From: an uncultured Christensenella sp.
GTDB lineage: Bacteria > Bacillota > Clostridia > Christensenellales > UBA3700
DNA: 11,325 bases
Reading direction: 5' to 3'
NCBI GenBank assembly: GCA_910577795.1
Contig: CAJTNW010000021.1
Coordinates: forward strand, 11,811 to 23,135
How positions within the stretch are numbered: position 1 is the stretch's first letter; the number at the start of each line of letters is the position of its first letter. A program made the translations under genes and the position numbers. The notes below the pieces were generated by a model that searched no databases, was not told the DNA's origin, and worked only from the letters and a program-made list of their open reading frames with translations. Positions 4,843 to 11,325 of this stretch are shown piece by piece.

Positions 4843-4873
4843 AAAAAGAAGAGTAGTTGTAACTCTTCTTTTT
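4843..4873. terminator. Bidirectional terminator between convergent genes
   Basis: AAAAAGAAGAGT (4843-4854) and ACTCTTCTTTTT (4862-4873) form a 12-bp stem with a 7-nt loop. It lies 10 nt after the toxin gene and about 35 nt after the end of the convergent transporter gene, with T runs on both strands, so it can serve both. Confidence 0.85.
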
Positions 4874-4908
4874 GTATTTAATACCGATTTTTGTGCGGTT
4901 TTTGTTTT

Positions 4909-6627
4909 TTACTTAATTATAGCATAAACCTTTTTTGGTTTTGCTGTATAGTCTGTTATGCTTTTTGCAATGTTTTGCATGTGGTCGGATATACGTTCCA
5001 AGTTGGATACTAAACTTAAGTATACAGCGCCTGTGCTTGCAGAGCATTGGTTGCTATTAAGTCTTTTAATATGGTCTCTATCAAGTTGCATTTTAAACTC
5101 GTCAACCATATCTTCGTATTTATAAACAATTTCCAAACATTCCATATCTTGGTATTCAAAGGCTTTAATAGCATTTTCAAATACTTTATGTATTGCATCT
5201 GTCATTTCGTCTATTTGGCTTAGTGCTGCGTCAGAAAAAGTAGTTTTTAGTTTTTGTAATTCTTCTGCATATTCCATAATATTTTCGGAATAGTCACCAA
5301 CTCTTTCTAGGTCTGACACTACGTGGTAAAAAGATGCTAGCATTAATTCGTCTTTAAAAGATATTTCCTTTGCGGATAACTCAACCAAAAATTTAGATAT
5401 TTCTCTATTTAAAAAGTTAAGTTGTTTTTCGCGGTTTGCAAACTTTTCTTGTTTTTCAATTTTTCCGTTTTTAACGCAATTTAAGGATAATTTAAAGTTT
5501 TTATACGCGATTTCACTCATAAGAAGTATTTCGTGTTTAGTTTGATTTATTGCAATTGCAGGGGTTGATAGGATACGTTTATCAATGTATTTAAATCTTT
5601 CTTGCAAATAGTTTTCTTCAAGTTCGTCTTTAGATTTTTTATCAGGAATTGCTTTTGTTGCTATCCAAACCAAAGTTTTTACAAATGGTAACAAAAGTAT
5701 AGTCATTGTTACGTTAAAGAAAGTGTGGAACATTGCACTTTGAGTTGCAATTAAGTCTGGGAACATTAATTCAAACCAAGTGTCTAGTGGCGCCCAGTAT
5801 ATTATTGGGAAAAATACTACCGCACCAATGCAGTTAAATAGTAAGTGTATTAAACTTGCACGTTTTGCGTTTGTGTTTGTGCCAAATGATGCAATAATTG
5901 AGGTTATGCAAGAGCCAATATTAACACCAAGTGTTGCAAACATTATTGATTTAATTGGTATATTGACAGATGCAGCAAGTGTTATCATTATACCTGTTGT
6001 TGCAGAGGAACTTTGAACCAAAGCAGTTAAAGCCAGTGCAACTAATATTAATATAGCGGGGTTAGTTGTGTTTACAAGTAGGTTTTGAATTGCTGGAATT
6101 TCTTTAAAAATACTCATAGATTCTTTCATTACATTTAAACCTACAAATATCATTCCAAGACCAGCAAGTAATGAGCCTACTTTTTTAATTGTATCTTTTT
6201 TGCTCAGCATTTGCATAAATGCGCCTACTGCTGTTAGCACTGCAAACCAAGCGGTTATACCAAGCGATTCTAATTGTACGATTTGTGCGGTAATTGTTGT
6301 GCCTATGTTCGCACCCATAATTATTGGAGTTGCTTGCGCTAGTGTCATAAGACCTGCGTTTACAAAGCCGACCACCATAACCGTTGTTGCACCTGAAGAC
6401 TGAATTACTGCAGTAACTCCGGCACCGGTAAGTAATCCTGTAAAGCGATTACCACTTATTTTATCAAAAATGGTACGTATTTTGTTACCTGCTAAAGTCT
6501 CCAAATTGCTGCCCATCATATTGATACCAATTAAAAATACACCAGTACCTGCAAGCATAAGCAAAACACTTACGACAATGTCCATGGGCTTCGGGGCTGC
6601 TACTAATAAAGCATTTAAAAAATTCAT
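4909..6627 (-). CDS. Na/Pi-cotransporter family protein with C-terminal PhoU-like domain
   Basis: This 572-residue inner membrane protein of the PNaS/NptA type is likely to use the sodium gradient to move phosphate. Two inverted membrane repeats carry the family signatures QSSGATT (76-82) and QSSSATT (205-211), each followed by a GANIGTT (105-111) or GVNIGSC (234-240) motif. About eight hydrophobic segments lie before residue 345. The cytoplasmic C-terminus (about 370-560) is PhoU-like, with two ERxxD motifs (LERVGDYSENI and LERISDHMQNI) that bind metal in PhoU proteins. The start at ATG 6627 is chosen for GAGG 6 nt upstream; an upstream extension to 6684 lacks one. It stands alone, divergent from polA, and shares a terminator with the convergent toxin gene. 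Direction of phosphate transport is not provable here. Confidence 0.9.
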   Translation of the reverse strand: MNFLNALLVAAPKPMDIVVSVLLMLAGTGVFLIGINMMGSNLETLAGNKIRTIFDKISGNRFTGLLTGAGVTAVIQSSGATTVMVVGFVNAGLMTLAQATPIIMGANIGTTITAQIVQLESLGITAWFAVLTAVGAFMQMLSKKDTIKKVGSLLAGLGMIFVGLNVMKESMSIFKEIPAIQNLLVNTTNPAILILVALALTALVQSSSATTGIMITLAASVNIPIKSIMFATLGVNIGSCITSIIASFGTNTNAKRASLIHLLFNCIGAVVFFPIIYWAPLDTWFELMFPDLIATQSAMFHTFFNVTMTILLLPFVKTLVWIATKAIPDKKSKDELEENYLQERFKYIDKRILSTPAIAINQTKHEILLMSEIAYKNFKLSLNCVKNGKIEKQEKFANREKQLNFLNREISKFLVELSAKEISFKDELMLASFYHVVSDLERVGDYSENIMEYAEELQKLKTTFSDAALSQIDEMTDAIHKVFENAIKAFEYQDMECLEIVYKYEDMVDEFKMQLDRDHIKRLNSNQCSASTGAVYLSLVSNLERISDHMQNIAKSITDYTAKPKKVYAIIK

Positions 6628-6690
6628 TTTAACCTCGCTGTTTTTATCTAAAAGTATATAGCAATTAATAAATTTTGCTATCACTAAAAT

Positions 6691-6718
6691 TTTATAATAT
6701 TATTGTAGAGTCTGTCAA
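6691..6718 (-). promoter_or_regulatory. Promoter of the Na/Pi transporter gene
   Basis: On the minus strand TTGACA (6718-6713) is followed after 16 bp by TATAAA (6696-6691). The leader of about 60 nt contains a 7-bp inverted repeat, ATAGCAA (6658-6664) with TTGCTAT (6675-6681). Confidence 0.6.
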
Positions 6719-6921
6719 GTAAATAAGATAAATTTATACGGGGAATAAGAAAAATTTATATCAATTTTACCTACGTTTTAGCATATTTGTGTATGGTTTA
6801 ATACAAATTTTCTTTTTCATTAAATTGTATTATTTTTTATCATATTTATGACAAATTTACAGCACGCAAAATTGTAAATATTTGTAGAATAAATTTATTT
6901 TTACTCTTTTTTAATATTGTA
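6719..6921. other. Divergent intergenic region between transporter and polA promoters
   Basis: No gene is visible. The stretch is very AT-rich with scattered short imperfect inverted repeats (for example AATACAA near 6800 with TTGTATT near 6825), none convincing as a riboswitch or RNA gene. Confidence 0.5.
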
Positions 6922-6950
6922 TTGCAAGTTGGGGAAAAATATAGTATAAT
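6922..6950 (+). promoter_or_regulatory. Promoter of the polA operon
   Basis: TTGCAA (6922-6927) and a perfect TATAAT (6945-6950) are separated by 17 bp. The leader to the polA start is about 50 nt. No other clear promoter is seen between the downstream genes. Confidence 0.6.
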
Positions 6951-7008
6951 TAATACATATTAATTGCTTAAAAGTTTGTTGGCAATATATATAGTTAATG
7001 AGGTTAAA

Positions 7009-9567
7009 ATGGATAAATTAGTTTTATTGGATTCTAATAGTTTATTAAATCGTGCTTTTTACGCACTACCGCCTATGAGTGCTGTTGACGGAAGACCTAC
7101 CAATGCTGTGTATGGCTATGTTAATATGCTACTAAAAATTATTACAGAGGCAAAACCTACGCATATTATTGCTACTTTTGATTTAAAAGCACCTACTTTT
7201 AGAAAAAAAATGTATAGTGAATACAAGGCTCAACGCAAACCTATGCCGGAGGAACTTGCCGCTCAATTGCCTATTATCAAAGATGTTCTTGCTAGTATGA
7301 ATATTAACATTATCACTCTTGAGGGGTATGAGGCGGACGATTTGATAGGCACAATAGCAAAAAAATGTCCATTTGAAACTATTATTGTAACTGGAGACCG
7401 TGATAGTTTGCAGTTGGTATCCGATACTACTAAAGTTTGGCTAACAAAAAAAGGCATTACCGAAATTGTGGAGTACGATATTGCAAGGCTTGCTGAAGAT
7501 GGTTTGACTCCTGCTGGGGTTATTGATTTAAAGTCACTTATGGGAGATACTGCGGATAATATACCGGGTGTTGCTGGTGTTGGCGAAAAAACTGCCAAAA
7601 CTTTATTGCAAACTTATGGGGATTTAGATGGTGTTTATGCTCACATTGATGAGATTAAAGGCAAACTGCAAGAAAAATTGATTACTAACAAGGATATGGC
7701 ATATTTATCTTATCAATTAGCCACAATTAATGTTGACTCACCAGTTGAAATTAATTTTGATGACTGCGTTGTTAAAGATTATATGAATAAAGATAGTATT
7801 GCATGTTTTAAAAGCCTTAACTTTAAAACAATTGTAAGTAGGTTTGGTGATAGTATAAATGATAGTACCGAAAATAACGAAAAAGAAGAAAATAAACAAC
7901 TTGCAAATGTGGAGACTATCCAAATAGAAGATTTTGCACAATTTAATAAATTAATGCAAGATTTGCAAAAAAAATCGGTTATTACTATTTATGTAGATAA
8001 TGATGTGGAAATATTTGCAGATAATATTTGCTACAAAATAGTAAGCAGTCAAGATTTGCTTGGTAGTGGTATAGATTTTTACGAAATAGCAGACGAAATT
8101 AATAAATTATTGCAAAATGACAATATAAAAATCATTTTGTTTGATGCAAAAACTAATTTTTATCAACTAAGGACGGAAAAAGCAAGTTGTTACGAAGACG
8201 TTGCTTTAAAGGTTTATTTGCTTGATGCTAACAGAAACTACAAAAAAATTGAAGAAGTTATTCAAGACTATTCTGTAGAAAGCGGAAGTATAAGTTATTC
8301 ACTTTATATGCTAAACGAAATCTGTGACAAAAAAATGCAGGAGTTAGGGCTTGTTGATTTGTACAAAAATATAGAGTTACCGCTTATTAATGTGCTTTAT
8401 GATATGGAAAGAGTTGGTGTAAAAGTTGATTTAAACTTGCTTGAAGAATTAAGAGAAAGTTTTTTCAATATTATTACAGATTTGACAAATAAGATTATAT
8501 CTTACAATAATAATGAGCCTTTTAACATTAATTCCCCAAAACAATTAGGCGAATTTTTATTTGTAAAACTTGGCTTAAAGCATGGCAAAAAAACAAAAAC
8601 CGGATTTTCAACCAATGTTGAAGTTTTGCAGTCCTTGGTAGGTAGTCACCCTGTTATAGAGGATATTTTAAAGTATAGGGAAATAAACAAATTACTTTCC
8701 ACTTATATTGATGGTTTAAAACCTTTAATTGTTGGTGGCAGAGTTCATACAGTGTTCAAACAAATGGTTGCTGCAACTGGTAGGCTTAGTTCAACAGAAC
8801 CTAATTTGCAGAATATACCTGTACGTAAGGCTGTTGGCAGAGAACTTAGAAAAATGTTTATTGCAAGTGATGGCTGTAAAATTGTTTGTGCCGATTATTC
8901 ACAAATTGAGTTAAGGTTGATGGCTCATTTTAGCGAGGACGAAAACCTTATTAAAGCCTTTAACGATGGTTTAGATGTGCATAAATTTACTGCAAGCCGT
9001 GCGTTTGGTGTACCTTTTGAAATGGTAAGCAGTGATATGCGTAGAAGAGCAAAAGCAATTAACTTTGGTATAATTTATGGTATAAGTTCCTTTGGTCTGT
9101 CTAATGATATTGGTATTAGTCCTTATGAGGCAAAACGTTTTATTGATAAATATTTTGAAATGTACCCAAAAGTAAAAGAGTATATGGATAATAATGTAAT
9201 TTTTGCAAAAGAAAATGGTTATATATCAACTCTGTCAGGAAGAATTAGATATATTCCAGAAATAAATGTTTCAAATTTTCAAACCAGGTCTTTTGGCGAG
9301 AGAATTGCTATGAATATGCCTTTGCAAGGTAGTGCTAGTGATATTATAAAAATGGCTATGATAGATGTAGCCAAAAAATTAGAAGATGGCGGATTTAAGG
9401 CAAAACTTGTGCTTCAAGTACACGACGAACTGCTTATTGACTGCCCAGATGACGAAGTTATAAAAGTGGAAAGATTATTAAAAGAGAGTATGGAAAACAT
9501 TGTAAAATTAAGAGTAAAACTAGAAGTTGATGTTTCGGTAGGTAATAACTGGTTGGAGGCAAAATAA
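7009..9567 (+). CDS. polA: DNA polymerase I
   Basis: This 852-residue enzyme fills gaps and removes RNA primers in replication and repair. Residues about 1-290 are the 5' nuclease domain, with TFDLKAPTFRKKMYSEYKA, EADDLIG, VTGDRDSLQL and the helix-hairpin-helix region GDTADNIPGVAGVGEKTA. Residues about 305-455 align with the 3'-5' exonuclease domain but lack the catalytic DxE (VITIYVDND stands where FDTET is expected), so proofreading is probably absent, as in Bacillus and Thermus PolI. The polymerase part has motif A DYSQIELRL (Asp629), motif B RRRAKAINFGIIYG (from 678) and motif C QVHDE (803-807). ATG 7009 is chosen because GAGG (7000-7003) precedes it and MDKLVLLDSNSLLNRAFYAL fits the family. 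The stop overlaps coaE by one base. Confidence 0.97.
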   Translation: MDKLVLLDSNSLLNRAFYALPPMSAVDGRPTNAVYGYVNMLLKIITEAKPTHIIATFDLKAPTFRKKMYSEYKAQRKPMPEELAAQLPIIKDVLASMNINIITLEGYEADDLIGTIAKKCPFETIIVTGDRDSLQLVSDTTKVWLTKKGITEIVEYDIARLAEDGLTPAGVIDLKSLMGDTADNIPGVAGVGEKTAKTLLQTYGDLDGVYAHIDEIKGKLQEKLITNKDMAYLSYQLATINVDSPVEINFDDCVVKDYMNKDSIACFKSLNFKTIVSRFGDSINDSTENNEKEENKQLANVETIQIEDFAQFNKLMQDLQKKSVITIYVDNDVEIFADNICYKIVSSQDLLGSGIDFYEIADEINKLLQNDNIKIILFDAKTNFYQLRTEKASCYEDVALKVYLLDANRNYKKIEEVIQDYSVESGSISYSLYMLNEICDKKMQELGLVDLYKNIELPLINVLYDMERVGVKVDLNLLEELRESFFNIITDLTNKIISYNNNEPFNINSPKQLGEFLFVKLGLKHGKKTKTGFSTNVEVLQSLVGSHPVIEDILKYREINKLLSTYIDGLKPLIVGGRVHTVFKQMVAATGRLSSTEPNLQNIPVRKAVGRELRKMFIASDGCKIVCADYSQIELRLMAHFSEDENLIKAFNDGLDVHKFTASRAFGVPFEMVSSDMRRRAKAINFGIIYGISSFGLSNDIGISPYEAKRFIDKYFEMYPKVKEYMDNNVIFAKENGYISTLSGRIRYIPEINVSNFQTRSFGERIAMNMPLQGSASDIIKMAMIDVAKKLEDGGFKAKLVLQVHDELLIDCPDDEVIKVERLLKESMENIVKLRVKLEVDVSVGNNWLEAK

Positions 9568-10142
9568 TGAAAAAAATTGCAATAACTGGAGTTATAGCAA
9601 GCGGTAAGTCTGAGGTTTGCAAAATTATTGAAAGTCTTGGCGAAGAAGTGATATATACCGATAAAATCAACAATGAACTTTTAAATGATAAAGATTATCA
9701 ACAAAAATTATCATTAATTTTTCCTAATTGTATAAAAAATGATAAAGTTGATAAAAGTTTAATAAGACAAGAAATTTTACAAAATGATGACAAAAGAAAG
9801 GCTTTAAACAGTCTTGCGCATAGAGAAATCAAGTTGAAAGTGGAAAAAATAATGCAAAAAATCAACAAAAAAACGATTTTTGTTGAAATTCCACTTATTG
9901 TGGAGTCAAATATGGTAGAGTATTTTGACGAGATTTGGTGTGTTGTTACAGATTATAATACTAAAGTTGATAGAATTATAAAACGTGACAAAGTGACAGA
10001 AAAAGATGCAGAAAAAATTATTGCCGCTCAAAAAAAAGATAACGAACTTATTGCTATCTCAAACAAAATTATACACAATAATGGCAATTTAAATAAACTA
10101 GAGGAAGAAGTAAAAGAGTTAGTATGTACAACGATAAAATAA
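9567..10142 (+). CDS. coaE: Dephospho-CoA kinase
   Basis: This 191-residue kinase performs the last step of coenzyme A synthesis, phosphorylating the 3'-hydroxyl of dephospho-CoA with ATP in the cytoplasm. The P-loop GVIASGKSE (residues 8-16) is at the N-terminus, followed by YTDKINNELL, which corresponds to the family's DADxIxHELL segment. FVEIPLIVES matches the conserved PLLfE region. The C-terminal RDKVTEKDAEKIIAAQ and IHNNGNLNKLEEEV are standard. The start is fixed by GGAGG at 9555-9559 and a TAATG overlap with polA; polA followed by coaE is common in Firmicutes. The 3' end overlaps the next gene by 19 nt. Confidence 0.95.
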   Translation: MKKIAITGVIASGKSEVCKIIESLGEEVIYTDKINNELLNDKDYQQKLSLIFPNCIKNDKVDKSLIRQEILQNDDKRKALNSLAHREIKLKVEKIMQKINKKTIFVEIPLIVESNMVEYFDEIWCVVTDYNTKVDRIIKRDKVTEKDAEKIIAAQKKDNELIAISNKIIHNNGNLNKLEEEVKELVCTTIK

Positions 10143-10537
10143 TGGAACATTTTATGTGCCCACAAAATGCGTATTATATGCAAGATAGCGATGCAGAGGG
10201 TGAGTATGGCGACGAAGGTTGCGGTGATAAAGTAATTTGCTACATCAAAGTTAGGGATAATGTGCTTGTAGAAGTAAGTTATTTGGTTTATGGCTGTGCT
10301 ACTTCTATTGCATGCGCTAGCATGATGTCAGTAATGGCAAAAGGCAAAACTATTGAAGAGGCAAGCAAAATTACCGAGCAAATGGTTGACGATGCACTAG
10401 GCGGACTCCCTCCACTAAAAAAACATTGCTCTAACTTAGGGGTTGGTGCTTTAAAATATGCAATTGCAGATTATAATTATCGCACAAATAATTACAAACC
10501 AAAACCATATATAGATACAAACAAAAAGCAGTTGTAA
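10124..10537 (+). CDS. IscU/NifU-like iron-sulfur cluster scaffold protein
   Basis: This 137-residue protein matches the NifU N-terminal (IscU-like) scaffold family, on which Fe-S clusters are assembled from cysteine-derived sulfur. The N-terminus MYNDKIMEHFMCPQN equals the family's conserved opening. The three cluster ligands are visible in EGCGDK, YGCATSIACAS and KKHCSNLGVGAL. Residues after about 120 form a short, basic, non-conserved tail. The start overlaps coaE by 19 nt; a later ATG at 10142 would remove the conserved opening and is less likely. No iscS/nifS or suf genes are in the window, so the sulfur donor is elsewhere. Confidence 0.9.
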   Translation: MYNDKIMEHFMCPQNAYYMQDSDAEGEYGDEGCGDKVICYIKVRDNVLVEVSYLVYGCATSIACASMMSVMAKGKTIEEASKITEQMVDDALGGLPPLKKHCSNLGVGALKYAIADYNYRTNNYKPKPYIDTNKKQL

Positions 10538-10559
10538 ATTAGCAATATAAGGGTGTAAA

Positions 10560-11325
10560 ATGATAAAAAAATATTTTAAACTAGATTATGGCGATAAAAA
10601 CTTTTGTAGGTTATATTTGCCGTATAAAGATGCAAAAGATATTCCTGTAATAATATATTGTCATGGCTGGACAAAACCTATACATGGTGGCGGAAGAATT
10701 ATTGGAGGTGCACCAAAGGCTGTAAGAGATTTAGCCATAAAAAATGGTATGGCTTTTTTATCATTCGACCAGTTTGGCGAGTATAGGACTTGGGGCGATA
10801 ATAGATACTTTACCCATGCTAGGTGGGGTGAGGGTGTCAATAATGTTTACGACTACATAATAAATAACAAAATTTCCAAAAATGGACTTATTGGTTGTTT
10901 TGGTATTAGTAGTGGTACTACAGCAGCATTCAGAATGGAGCAAAAATACAATAAACTTGCTTTTAATATATCCGTTGCAACTGCTATAAGCAACAATATC
11001 ATAAATCCAGGTGGTCCTAGGCAGTTTTATATTGACAATAAAAAGTTATTAGATAGTGGTGGACTTGTAAAATATTGTGGCAAAAAAATATCTAAGTTAT
11101 TTTTTGAAGACGATGATAAAAATCTTTGTATTGAAAATATGCAAAAAGTTAAATGCCCAACATTATTTTTGCAAGGTTCTCTTGATAATAACAGACGCAA
11201 ACAAGACGCACTAGATGGTTATAATATCCTAAAACAAAATGGTATTTATACAGAATACTTTTTGGTTGAAGGTGGAGGGTACGGCTTAGAGCAAAAAGCA
11301 AATGTTTGCGCTGAAAAAACTATTG
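10560..11325 (+). CDS. Alpha/beta hydrolase, 3' end cut by window
   Basis: The open frame starts at ATG 10560, 6 nt after AAGGG and 22 nt after the scaffold gene, so it is likely the fourth operon gene. At least 255 residues are present and no stop is reached. The oxyanion region CHGW (34-37), nucleophile elbow GISSG (115-119, Ser117) and a likely acid Asp209 in LQGSLDN fit the alpha/beta hydrolase fold, near prolyl-oligopeptidase or dienelactone-hydrolase-like esterases. There is no signal peptide. The segment where the catalytic His normally sits reads EGGGYGLEQ, with Tyr241 in place of His. The substrate is unknown. Confidence 0.85.
   Translation, partial: MIKKYFKLDYGDKNFCRLYLPYKDAKDIPVIIYCHGWTKPIHGGGRIIGGAPKAVRDLAIKNGMAFLSFDQFGEYRTWGDNRYFTHARWGEGVNNVYDYIINNKISKNGLIGCFGISSGTTAAFRMEQKYNKLAFNISVATAISNNIINPGGPRQFYIDNKKLLDSGGLVKYCGKKISKLFFEDDDKNLCIENMQKVKCPTLFLQGSLDNNRRKQDALDGYNILKQNGIYTEYFLVEGGGYGLEQKANVCAEKTI

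Noticed and set aside
5780..6661. Plus-strand frames opposite the Na/Pi transporter gene
   Set aside because: They are antisense to well-conserved membrane segments with QSSG/QSSS motifs, and have no ribosome binding sites or recognisable families.
6964..7008. Upstream TTG extension of polA
   Set aside because: The added 15 residues do not fit the PolI N-terminus, while ATG 7009 has GAGG in the right place.
7263..7598. Minus-strand frame of 111 codons inside polA
   Set aside because: It is antisense to the conserved 5' nuclease domain, which explains the open frame.
1..11325. DGR reverse transcriptase or template repeat within the window
   Set aside because: No reading frame shows reverse transcriptase motifs, and no second GC-rich segment similar to 1572-1735 is present, so the DGR claim depends on sequence outside the window.
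1..11325. CRISPR arrays, tRNA or rRNA genes
   Set aside because: No regularly spaced repeat-spacer pattern or tRNA/rRNA-like sequence was seen. The 12-bp and 23-bp spaced repeats are too few and too close together.

Overview
The window is AT-rich DNA from a low-GC Gram-positive bacterium, most likely an uncultured gut-type Clostridia (Firmicutes/Bacillota). The basis is near-consensus sigma-A promoters (TTGACA/TATAAT), strong AGGAGG-type ribosome binding sites, the polA-coaE order, a secreted DUF6273-plus-dockerin-like protein and Firmicutes-style toxin-antitoxin modules. The lineage is an inference; there is no rRNA or tRNA here to settle it.

Region 1 (1-2360) holds one secreted protein gene (522-2285). 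It has a consensus promoter and two near-identical palindromic elements upstream in opposite orientation, and it ends in a strong terminator. The middle of this AT-rich gene contains a roughly 130-160 bp island that is GC-rich and almost free of adenine on the coding strand. The island covers the end of the DUF6273 domain and is followed within 10 bp by a GC-rich 7-bp hairpin. This is the signature expected of a diversity-generating retroelement (DGR) variable region. No reverse transcriptase or template repeat lies in the window, so they would have to be elsewhere in the genome. This is the most interesting signal found.

Region 2 (2361-3049) has no gene. Its + strand is rich in A and C and almost lacks G, and it contains a run of hairpins. 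Three of them look like variants of one GCC(A/G)A(A/C)C-type terminator hairpin, and one is a perfect 18-bp palindrome.

Region 3 (3019-4873) is a toxin-antitoxin island bounded by bidirectional terminators. On the minus strand lies yefM-yoeB followed by a second, toxin-less Phd/YefM-type antitoxin. Their promoter is preceded by three TTGTACAA palindromes at exact 12-bp intervals. On the plus strand lies a RelB/DinJ-type antitoxin and a RelE/ParE-type toxin with an operator-like inverted repeat over the -35 box. The two operons are divergent.

Region 4 (4909-11325) is core metabolism. A Na/Pi-cotransporter family protein with a C-terminal PhoU-like domain is on the minus strand. Divergent from it is a tightly packed plus-strand operon: polA (DNA polymerase I), coaE (dephospho-CoA kinase), an IscU/NifU-like Fe-S scaffold, and an alpha/beta hydrolase cut off by the window end. 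The hydrolase has a tyrosine where the catalytic histidine is expected.
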